From Misgurnus anguillicaudatus (taxonomy: Eukaryota; Chordata; Actinopteri; Cypriniformes; Cobitidae): DNA of 64,000 bases. Positions 25,929-34,646 of the stretch are shown in pieces (position 1 is the stretch's first letter; each line of letters starts with the position of its first letter). The notes under the pieces were generated by a model. That model had not been told where the DNA came from, made no database searches, and was given only the letters and a program-made list of their open reading frames with translations. Where the stretch lies: contig NC_073358.2 in assembly GCF_027580225.2 (NCBI RefSeq), positions 30,406,501 through 30,470,500 of the forward strand, read 5' to 3'. A program made the position numbers and the translations under genes.

Positions 25929-26430
25929 CCCATTCTCATGTATTGCATACCTGTATAAATAGCACGCCTATTGAAAAGTTATGCAATACATACACTAAAG
26001 TCCAATTTTGCGTGCATATGATATGCCAGTCCATCCTGTTCACTTAACATCACGTGTCTTTTGTGTCATTTATGCATTGGTTTCTCAATTTTTTCCCCAT
26101 TTTTTTTAAACCATTGTCGCTTGGGGTTAGATTTGGAATTTGGGTTAGGATGTCATTTTATGTATAGGTTTCTCTATTTTTTTTTCCTTCTTTATATTTT
26201 TAATCCATTATCGCTTGCAGTTGGGGTTTGAATTGCATTTGGGTAAGGATGTCTGAAATGTAACAGAAAAGTTTTTCTAACCCCAAGCGGCAATACTAAA
26301 AATTGAAAAACCAATACATAAGTGAACGGGAAGGACTAGCATATCATATGCAAGCAAAATTGAATTTTGGCGTATGTATTGCACGACTTTTCAGAAGGCG
26401 TGCTATTTATACGCAATTCATGAGAATGGG
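25929..26430. mobile_element. Palindromic repeat, about 500 bp
   Basis: CCCATTCTCATGTATTGCATAC at the left is answered by GCAATTCATGAGAATGGG at the right; the arms include TAGCACGCC(T)ATTGAAAAGT and GCATATGATATGC. The centre has TTGTCGCTTGGGGTTAGATT facing TCTAACCCCAAGCGGCAA, a core hairpin resembling those in 2006-2490 and 44258-44920. No coding capacity. Confidence 0.72.
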
Positions 26431-27576
26431 CTGGTAAAACTGATGGGCTCAAAATAAGATTATATACTGCAGCATTACATCAAGTAATAAGCCTTATGCC
26501 AGAACTTTCATGTGTATGTTTTTATCCGATTTGCTTGTTTGTAGCTACACTTATAAGAAGGCAGTCAATATCAGGCACATGCACACATATACGCACACAC
26601 GAATAACTTACATTCTGCATTTCATCAAAATCTCCAATGTGCATCAACCCTCTTATGGATTCATCTGTCTCATATCCACCGAACTGTCATTGCATCTTGA
26701 ATATTTTATGCAAAATGCATATTTTTTGTTGCAGAAACACCCTTCATCTGTCTGGGTGTTAAAATTAAAATTCAACTGAATACATGAGTGTGTGGGAGAA
26801 CACAGATTTTGTATATAGAATGCTCAGTGTAGCTTGTTTATGACGTTTAGATGGGAATAAAGAATGAGAGTGACACTCAGGACTGAAGTTTTTGCAGTGT
26901 TCACACAGGATACAGCAAGCAAAAATAGCTATAAATCTACTGTGGCTCAGCTGTAGCAAATTCAGCAATAGAATACAAACAGAAAACAATAGCAAAGACA
27001 GTTGATCTGCAGGGAAAATGCCTTATATAGTCCCACCATCAATATCACCTTCAACCTTTGAAAGTTTTGCATATAAATCTGTTTTGCCAGTTTTTCATCA
27101 AGATGAAACAGCTGCTCAGGAGAAAAGTGTCCAAGGGGCATTACTGGATTCAGTTCAATTAGATTACATGTAGTTTATACTCGCATCAGCCAAGGCTGTT
27201 AAATAACATACCGGTTGTCCTTTATCATGAAGTGTTGGCTTGAATAAATATGAAGCATCAGAAGTCTATAAATAATGACGGAATTGGAAAACTATATTAA
27301 AAACTGACCAGTGGGTTTTGCTGTTTTGTCATTCATGCTGACAATGTAGTTTCTTCTTTTTAATCACATTAGTGTGGAGCTAAAATAAAATTATACACCC
27401 TTTATTAAATAAAAACTGTAGGCTTTGGCAAAAAAAAGCAGAGCAGCAAAATGACATACATTGTATATCAAGAACATACTGTAGATTTGGTTTGTGTCGC
27501 CGTTATAAGTCTGAATACGGCATTTGTATGTATTGGGTGTCAGGACCCGTCTGAAATCATGTGTTTTGTGACATCT
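26431..27576. other. Unassigned DNA, no gene seen
   Basis: No exon, RNA gene or paired repeat ends recognised; frames at 26510-26779 and 26765-26995 overlap on opposite strands without domains. Confidence 0.4.
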
Positions 27577-27887
27577 AAGCCGTTTCTCAATACCAAGTAC
27601 GCCAAACTCGGACTTGTGTCCTTCGTAGTTCGAACTTGCAAGTTCAGACTCGGAAGAACGAACTCCTGACGCGAAATGCATTCTGGGAAACTTCGCTGCC
27701 ACACAAGTCTCCTCTGATGCATCCTCGATAAAATGGGCGGATCAAGAACACATCCGGGGATTTTATGTGAACTTGGGCTTGATGCGAACTTTGAATTGGA
27801 ACAGTACTTGGGCTGCGACTGATGACGTTTCACAAGTCCACAAAAACGCAAGTACAGACAAGAACGCATATTAAGAAACGGCTCTAG
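27577..27887. mobile_element. MITE with AGCCGTTTCT termini, about 310 bp
   Basis: Begins AGCCGTTTCTCAATACCAAG and ends CGCATATTAAGAAACGGCT. CTA stands on both sides, a possible 3-bp target duplication. The opposite-strand frames at 27391-27902 run across the element and are not credible genes. Confidence 0.68.
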
Positions 27888-27914
27888 TCTTTGTGTTCGC
27901 ATTGTTTTGTGTTA

Positions 27915-28125
27915 AACTATTTAACACATTATGCGTCATTTTCTGTTGATTTAGAGTTCATATAAATAAAAGGGACAACACAAGATGTGTTAAAACAACA
28001 CAAAGTGTGTTGTTCTAAAAATAATACAGAGATGTGTTAAATTAAGGACAACACACTAGATGTGTTGTCCTTAACTAGACACAAGATGTGTTAATTTAAC
28101 ACATTCGTTTTAAGAGTGTGGGTTC
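27915..28125. repeat. Array of ACACAAGATGTGTT palindromic units
   Basis: ACACAAGATGTGTT, ACACAAAGTGTGTT and ACACTAGATGTGTT recur several times in close spacing, each a short inverted repeat, within TTAA-rich sequence. The motif is familiar from cyprinid MITEs, but the element limits are not clear. Confidence 0.55.
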
Positions 28126-28196
28126 GTTCTTTGTGTCAAATCCTCACATTGGGGGGAGTGAATTGGGGGGTCTCCCCCTAGAAACTACGCCTCTGA

Positions 28197-29373
28197 TAGT
28201 ACTATGCAAAAGTTTTAGGCCACCATCACCAGCTTTGTTGTTATAGCAAAGTTTTAATGTCCATCCATATTTATTTTTCACTCTTTTTATTAAGATACAA
28301 ACAGAAAATACAGGAAATATGTTCACAAAATTAAAAATAAAACTATTTTCAGATTTAAATGTCGTCTTCAGGCATCAGCCAGTATTTAGTGGGACCTCTC
28401 TTGGCACGAAACACATCTTGAGCTTTTTTGAGGAGTCCTGAAGTCATTTGATTAGAATTAAAAATTAGGATTTAATTTATTTTAGGTTTAAAGGACAAGT
28501 TCTGTATTTTACACTTAAAGCCCTGTTTTCAGATTGTTTATGATGAAATAGAACTGTTTTGATTGAAATTTGGACATATGATGATGGCCCGATAATTTTT
28601 GGTTTCTGTTGTATCACCAACACATCTACAATGGGTGTATAGGTGCACTGGAACAATCCTTCCTAAAATGCATTAAACTTTTGTTTACAAAGACGTGAAA
28701 CTCACCGAGTGGTCAGGGGTCTTCACTGATTTGCTCACATAAAAATCGCTGCAAAAGATGCTTACACAATGGCACTTTTAAAGAAAAAATGGGAAAAGAG
28801 AAAAGATCATGTCTATGTCCAATCCCTCACTTATTAGTACCATAAGGTTAAAAATACAATTTTTGCCAGTAATTTAACTAAGGTTTACTACAGTGTGACT
28901 CCAAAATGTTTTATCTTATAGACCGTTTCAGCAGTAACAACATAAACAAGCGGCTCCACGTAACTTCCGGTAAAATCCGCTAAGAATAAATAACAACAAA
29001 GTCCTTTAAACGTAGTTTATTTATATAACAAGCAAAAAAACAACACATAGATTACCTAGGAAACCAAAACATTTGTTATTTTCGACGAGGCATTTGTTCA
29101 AGAGATCAGTTTAGCAACTTGTCAGACCTTAAAAAAAACGAAACCGGAAGTAAGGTTAGGATCCAGACGTGTATCACGTGTGTCCGATGAAACCATCTAT
29201 ATGGCAACATATCGTAATACCGTTATACCGGCTGAAGAGTGGAAAATACATTTGATATGAATATTTGCTCATACCGCCCACCCCTACTGAGAAATAATTA
29301 TATATGATCACTATACAATTGCAAAAACAACAAATCTAATGGTAGCATGGTGGCCTGAGACTTTTGCACAGTA
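28197..29373. mobile_element. Tc1/mariner-type element, decayed, with nested repeats
   Basis: The left end TACTATGCAAAAGTTTTAGGCC (28199) is mirrored by GGCCTGAGACTTTTGCACAGTA at the right. Just inside the left end, CTTGGCACGAAACACATCTTG resembles the C-terminal end of a Tc1 transposase read on the minus strand; the rest of the gene is gone. Inside are the start of a TTAA-type element (28488, TTAAAGGACAAGTTC), a TATAGAC MITE (28917-29201) and the terminus of a further repeat ending CCGCCCACCCCTA (29287). Confidence 0.66.
28917..29201. mobile_element. Short MITE with TATAGACCGTTTCA termini, copy 2
   Basis: Starts TATAGACCGTTTCAGCAG and ends CCGATGAAACCATCTATA. It matches 8385-8603 throughout, except for an extra stretch of about 65 bp (about 28992-29070) absent from that copy. 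Confidence 0.72.
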
Positions 29374-30168
29374 TATATATGCAATGAAAGCAAGTGCCTT
29401 CAACAAGTTTAATGTGACACAATCTAATTTAAAGCAAACTAGAGGCTTATCACATCTAGTGTCCTCAACATGTTTTATCAACCATCGTACTGTATATAAA
29501 ACAGGGCGGATATCTGATCTCGCTGTGTAAACTGCTCACTGAAGTGCTTCCCAGAAATCTTTCAGATTTTCCCATAGATGGTAGTAAAATCCAAATCATA
29601 AAGCAAGCCATTAACCACTCATCAGCATGGGCCAAAGCCAAGCGTGACTGTTTTGCATATTAATGAACACGAAGGCTTGAAAAAGAACATATGTGTGGGC
29701 ACTTATGCAGAGAACTACAAAGTATACATGGAAAGCACACCCACGTAGTCAGCGCATCCTTGCACAATACAGACGCACACACACGCACATGCACATGTGG
29801 GGAGACAACACATACGCATTTGTTTGGACTGTAAACTCAAAGTGGTTTAATTTACTCCCATTAACGGAGGTAGCAGAGATGGAAAGTGGCGTCTATTAAC
29901 TGTGTGAAACGGGTAATGGAGTGAATGAATAAGGTACATTACAGACACACATACATAACACACGCTCTACTTCTATGTGAATCTGAGATTTGCTGCAGTG
30001 CTGTTTTTGAGACACATTAACTATTTTACAGGGTGGCTAATTCATATGGATTTGCACAAATGATTTTAAGAAATCATTGCTCCTCGGCCCAGGATCGCCC
30101 TTGACCACCTCTCTCATGGATTTTATGTGTTTGTATTTTTATAATTGTGCCGATATTAGTACCATCTA
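29374..30168. other. Unassigned DNA, no gene seen
   Basis: No recognisable exon, RNA gene or element termini. Confidence 0.4.
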
Positions 30169-30455
30169 CAGGTGTTGGTCATATATTTAGAATATCATCA
30201 AAAAGTTTATTTATTTCACTAATTCCATTCAAAAAGTGAAATATTCATTCATTACACACAGACTGATATATTTCAAATGTTTATTCTTTTAATTTTGATG
30301 ATTATAACTGACAACTAAGGAAAATCCCAAATTCAGTATATCAAAAAATGTGAATATAGAGGGTATGCACGTGACGTTACCTTCGGCGAAAATGACTGTG
30401 GTTATGCCCAGTGAGTGGCAAAAGACAGAGCGGCAGCATTTGAGTACAGTGTGAA

Positions 30456-30563
30456 ATGGGAAAAAGCTGTTGTGCGATAGACTGTACTAACAGATTAAGA
30501 AGAATTCGGAGCTATCGTTACTGACTGCCAAGAAACACTGAAAGGAGAAGTAAATTGATTGTT
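30456..30563 (+). pseudogene. THAP zinc-finger N-terminal fragment
   Basis: From ATG at 30456 the frame reads MGKSCCAIDCTNRLRR..., then reaches an in-frame TGA at 30522-30524. After it, in the same frame, comes LPRNTERRSKLI. The initial Met, the C-x(3-4)-C pair and the following NR match the start of THAP domains (C2CH DNA-binding fingers of P, Kolobok and related transposons); the LP-x(n)-R part fits the next THAP segment. The downstream C-x2-H half is missing because the sequence diverges and a MITE lies at 30618. Not functional. Confidence 0.65.
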
Positions 30564-30617
30564 TATTTTAAAGTCCACTGACCACAGGTGGGTTGATAAG
30601 TTGCTAGGGTCACTAAG

Positions 30618-30988
30618 CAGAGGTTTTACTTTCTACTTAAACTTATTTTTTCGAGTATTTGTATTTTATCCGTGTTTTTCTTTGGAAAACATACATTTCA
30701 AAGCATATTATCATAATTTTTAAATTTCATATTATCACATTTATTTATTTCATAAATAATATGTTTTTGTTTTACATTTAATATTTAAGTACATTAACTT
30801 ACTTTTACTCAAGTAAAAGTACACAATATTAATGTAATTAAGTATAATTTTTTTTTTATATGCAATATTAAATAATACACAGTATAATTCTATGCTTTAG
30901 ATGTAATGAAGTAAAAAAAATTCCCAATACAAACACCCTAATAAAGCACAGATGCTTGGAAAATGTAACTAAGTATTGTCCACCTCTG
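30618..30988. mobile_element. CAGAGGTGGACAA-type MITE nested in the THAP element
   Basis: The right end reads AGTATTGTCCACCTCTG (to 30988); the left end CAGAGGTTTTACTTTCTACTT is a shortened version of its reverse complement. The interior has ACTTACTTTTACTCAAGTAAAAG, a vocabulary I recognise from abundant fish MITEs. Flanking 8-mers do not match clearly. Confidence 0.62.
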
Positions 30989-31257
30989 CTATCAAGTCCA
31001 ACTAAATTCAACTGAAGCTGATAATAGTCAGTTTTACTGGCGGTTTTCGCAGCAGCCTCTATGAAAACCAACCATTTTGTTGAATCACTTGCCACTCAAA
31101 AGGGCGAGTTCCGGCGTGGTCACGTGGAAAAGTGACGTCAATGCATACCCTCTAAAAAGGAAATATTGTGACACCTGGTGCCACACTTTAATCGGCTAAT
31201 TAACTCAAAACACCTGCATAGGCCTTTAAATGGTCTAATTCTGTAGGCTACACAATC

Positions 31258-31540
31258 ATGGGGAAGACTGCTGACTTGACAGTTGTCCAAAAGACGACCA
31301 TTGACACCTTGCACAAGGAGGGCAAGACACAAAAGGTCATTGCAAAAGAGACTGGCTGTTCACAGAGCTCTGTGTCCAAGCACATTAATAAAGAGGCGAA
31401 GTTAAGGAAAAGAAGTGGTAGAAAAAAGTATAAAAGTGTATAAGCAATAGGGATAACCGCATCCTGGAGAGAATTGTGAAACAAAACCCATTTAAATGTG
31501 GGGGAGATTCACAAAGAGTGGACTGCAGCTGGAGTTTCAC
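31258..31540 (+). pseudogene. Tc1 transposase N-terminal fragment
   Basis: Starting at ATG 31258 the frame begins MGKTADLTVVQKTTIDTLHK and contains KVIAKETGCSQSSVSKHINK, the paired-type helix-turn-helix of Tc1 transposases, then GRKKYKSV and a stop at 31441. Continuing in shifted frames, ERIVKQNPFK and HKEWTAAGVS-like pieces follow, as in intact relatives. The DDE catalytic domain is absent and the right inverted repeat begins at about 31530. A dead remnant. Confidence 0.8.
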
Positions 31541-32015
31541 TTTTTGAATGGAATTAGTGAAATAAATCAACTTTTTGATGATATTCTAATTATATGGCCA
31601 GCACCTGTATATTAATAGAATATGCAAAACCTGATGTCAGCAATCTCCCATCAGGGCAAGCCAGCAGGGTGACACTTGTGGAGGAAAAAACGTGCAATTC
31701 TGAAAAAGTTTGATTTTCACCCAGAATTGAGTACAAAAAAGTAGATTTCTTTTAGGTCTACAGTAGGTATTTCTCATTGTTATTAAAACAGGCAGTTGAT
31801 AAAAGCTCACTGGAGAGCAGAGTAGAATAGAGCAGAGAGTGGATTCTGGAACACCTTCATCTATTCTCCCATGTCTTTCTTTCCCACAGTTCTGTCAGAC
31901 TGCAGTATTATTCCCAAAGGGCTTTAAAAAGCACTTTCTGTTCTGAAGAAATGGTAATGATGATTATGATATTATGATGGCTGTAACTCTCCGTCTCTGT
32001 CTTTTTTCTCTGCAG

Positions 32016-32495
32016 AGGATGAGTTGTAGCTATCTGCTATGTACCATCCTTCTCTTCGTCGCCGTTCTCCTCGCGGTCACAGTCACGGGAACCATTCTTC
32101 TTATGAACCACTACCAGGCCCCGCCCATGTCAGATGGACCGCCCCATATAAGCACCAATCAGGATGAAGCCAATGCACTGGTGACAGTTGAGAGGGGCGA
32201 TGGATCGCGCATTAATATCTTCATCGATCCCAACTGCCCTGATTATAACAGTAACTTTCTTCGACTGGAAGGTGTGCAGACATCTTTGCTGCACTCGCTT
32301 ACAGACCATGATACAGATCTGAAATCCGTCAAAGGTCAGGACCGCGCGCTATTGGTCAACTTGGCAGAGGAAGTTGCGAAGCTGTCTGCCCATGCAGGAC
32401 AGCTGAAGATGGACTATGAGTCATTGAGAAGAGGACAAAGCAACCTGGGACAGGACTTGAACACATTACAGACTGAACAGAGCAGACTTATACAG
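32016..32495 (+). CDS. fibcd1: FIBCD1 exon: transmembrane segment and stalk
   Basis: FIBCD1 is a type II plasma-membrane receptor whose extracellular fibrinogen-related domain binds chitin and other acetylated ligands. This 480-bp exon lies between a strong acceptor (CTTTTTTCTCTGCAG) and the donor ACAG|GTAATG, and codes for 160 residues in frame 0. It opens with RMSCSYLLCTILLFVAVLLA, the start of a hydrophobic segment of about 25 residues ending near NHYQ. Next come ALVTVERGDGSRINIFIDPNCPD, conserved with the mammalian protein (VTVER, IDPxCPD), and a polar, Leu/Gln/Glu-rich stalk ending TEQSRLIQ. The frame stays open upstream through ATGs at 31974/31977, but the splice acceptor and homology favour an upstream exon with the cytoplasmic N-terminus, which I did not find. 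Which fish paralogue this is cannot be told. Confidence 0.93.
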
Positions 32496-32508
32496 GTAAT
32501 GGCACGCT

Positions 32509-32567
32509 ACACACACACACACACGCACGCACACACACACACACACGCATGCACGCACACACACACA
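32509..32567. repeat. (CA)n microsatellite just after a FIBCD1 splice donor
   Basis: CA-rich tract with CG/TG interruptions, beginning 14 nt after the end of the exon 32016-32495. Intronic CA repeats next to donors are known binding sites for hnRNP L in vertebrates, so an influence on this exon's splicing is possible; that is inference. Confidence 0.93.
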
Positions 32568-32944
32568 TTTTCATATAAGCAGGCCCACACATAATCTGCG
32601 CCTGCAGAACTCAGCAGAAAGCTTCACAAATTTCCACAAAATTTGAATGCTCATCCATCAGAAAGTTTTACACATTCTCTGGCCCTGTTTATAAAGAGTT
32701 TTTATGATGTTATCAGTAATACTCCTCTCATCCGTGTTTAATACATTTTACCATCTTTAAATCCAATATAAAGAATCTACAGATTTTTTCCTCAGTCAAA
32801 TCAGAAAATGCAAAACAAGTCCACAGATTTTGTCTAGGCCTATGTATTACATACATACATTGTTTTTCCTGGCTCAAAATGAGATTAAAGTAGTGCATGA
32901 AGCACACATACATGTGTACCATGGCTCAACCACACACTTTACAA

Positions 32945-33260
32945 TGTATTATATTATTATTATTATTAACTTTTTATTTTATTAAACAATAAATTAATTA
33001 AATACAACTTAGCTATTTTGTTCGACAGTTAACAAACAGCAAAGTTGTTAAAAATCAAATGAATATAACATATGCTTTTTATCTACAGTTCATTGTGCTC
33101 TTTTGCAGTGTTCTGCTGTCTATGGTGATAGCTGATGTAGACGATCATAGACATCATCTGTCACGCTTACTGTCATCCTTTTCTCTACTCTTGACAAAAA
33201 AAAAACTATTTTTACTGCCTTCATTCCAATAAAAAAGTTCTGATAAGATCCAAATCCTTT
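32945..33260 (+). repeat. Old dispersed repeat, copy 1 (partner at 53985-54240)
   Basis: Contains CAGTTAACAAACAGCAAAG, GTGTTCTGCTGTCTATGGTGA, AGACATCATCTGTCACG and TTTGCTTGATATATTTAAT in the same order as 53985-54240. The shared sequence seems to resume after the MITE at 33321-33838 with ATTTTAGTCTACTAGT (33841), which also occurs at 54346. Confidence 0.68.
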
Positions 33261-33320
33261 GCTTGATATATTTAATAATCATATGAAGCCCTTATATGAA
33301 ATAATATTTCCTTTCTCCTT

Positions 33321-33838
33321 TTAACTCTTTCCCTGCCGGCATTTTTTTTAAAAGTTGCCAGCCAGTGCCAGCATTTTTTATGATTTTCACAAAAGTTTAA
33401 TGCCTTGCAGAAAATGTTATTTTTAAATATATAAACATACAATATATCAAATGAAAGAGCAGACCTTCTGCTTTCAAACAAACAAACAAAAAATATTTCA
33501 TCCTCCATACATTTCTTCTCTTTTTCTCAGCTCTTAAATATGGGTAGGTTTCTTCCAAAATTTCAAATTTTGAGCAAAAAGCTGAGATAATTGCATTTTT
33601 GTGATTTTTTTTATTGTGATCAGATTCAGAGCGATGATCAAAACATACAAGGAGTTCTTACTGTTTGCCCTAAGGGGTTGCTTCCAGGTTTTATAAGTAG
33701 GGTAAGAGCACCACCTGGTGGATAATAGCGGAAATATGGATTGCCGGAAAAACTTGTCATTGGCAGGGAAGCGTTTTCTCTTAATTTCTCTTAATTGATG
33801 ATTTTTCTCTTAATTGTCAGTGGCGCGGAAAGTGTTAA
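33321..33838 (-). mobile_element. TTAACTCTTTC MITE, copy 2 (inverted)
   Basis: Starts TTAACTCTTTCCCTGCCGGC and ends GGCGCGGAAAGTGTTAA. Read on the minus strand it matches the copies at 16812 and 40431 (AACATTTTCTGCAAGGCATT; GAAAATCATAAAAAATGCTGG). The coding-like core of the other copies is broken here by substitutions and indels. It lies in FIBCD1 intron 1 and splits the older repeat 32945-33260. Confidence 0.72.
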
Positions 33839-34237
33839 CTATTTTAGTCTACTAGTTTTTTTACCTATGACTGTCAATAATTTGCATTATTTGCGTTAAG
33901 TTTTGCTAATAAGTCTTATTAAATCTGCAGAAAAGCCCTTTCACGTCCTCTATTGTGCTTTTCACTCATTGATCTCGAATCACCAACAAGGATTAAATTA
34001 AGCAGAGTTAAGAGCTAATCTAGAGTTTGTTGATCTCAGTTTAATTTTAATTTGAGTTGTGTTGCACCACTTAAATTTAAACACATCTTAGATTGAAACT
34101 TTAACCTGTATTAAAACCTTAATCTGCGATTTATTTTGTCCGCTATGATGAATTTGCTGGCGTAATTAAAACAGCAGCATTGTTGACGTCGTCAATCAAA
34201 AAGGAAATAAACAGTTTATGCAGGTAAAGGAAATGTA

Positions 34238-34646
34238 TTTCTCGATTAATCGTTTTTTTCTGTGGTTGATTCAAAATCGATTCTCACAGCCACGAATCAA
34301 CTTTTTTCCAATTTTATTTCTGCAAACATTGAACGTAAGATTAACATTTATCTAATTACTAGTCTTCTCCACTAGATGTCACCCTTTTTTTTGCCTTGCG
34401 CGATGTTACCAAGAAGCGAGAGGCGAGCCTGTTCATTCATTCATTCAGTTTATATTCGAATATATTCTAATATAATATAATATTCTATATTATCTATATT
34501 CATTGAGTTGAATCGAGAATCGGGTATAAAAATCGAGTTGAGAATCGGAATCGAAAATCGGAACTAGAATCGAAATTGAATCGATTTGATAGCCTGTGAA
34601 TCGAAATCGAATCGATCTGGAACATCTGAATCGATACCCAGCCCTA
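34238..34646. mobile_element. hAT-type fragment ending TCGATACCCAGCCCTA
   Basis: The right terminus GAATCGATACCCAGCCCTA and the repeated AATCGA units resemble common fish hAT ends that begin TAGGGCTGGGTATCGATTC. At the left, CTCGATTAATCG and AAAATCGATTCTCACAG are similar, but no true inverted end was found. Lies in intron 1 of FIBCD1. Confidence 0.5.

Larger units (their letters stand above)
30359..31152 (+). mobile_element. THAP-associated DNA transposon remnant with GAGGGTATGCA termini
   Basis: The element starts GAGGGTATGCACGTGACGTT and ends GTCAATGCATACCCTC, with TA on both sides (30357-30358, 31153-31154). It carries a THAP zinc-finger start at 30456. A similar terminus (TAGAGGGTATGCAACGTC) lies at 58281. 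A TA duplication plus a THAP-coding gene fits the ISL2EU branch of PIF/Harbinger-like transposons, but that assignment is inference. A smaller MITE is nested inside at 30618-30988. Confidence 0.7.
30169..31607 (+). mobile_element. Tc1/mariner-type element with long terminal inverted repeats, interrupted
   Basis: TA (30167) precedes CAGGTGTTGGTCATATA, and the right end is its near reverse complement (ATATGGCCAGCACCTG, to 31607), followed by TA. The inverted repeats run for more than 70 bp and include AGAATATCATCAAAAAGTT and TTCCATTCAAAAAGTGAAA. The 5' part of a Tc1 transposase gene survives at 31258. An unrelated THAP-coding element is inserted at 30359-31152. Without it only about 640 bp remains, so the Tc1 copy was also internally deleted. 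It ends about 400 bp upstream of the first FIBCD1 exon. Confidence 0.85.
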
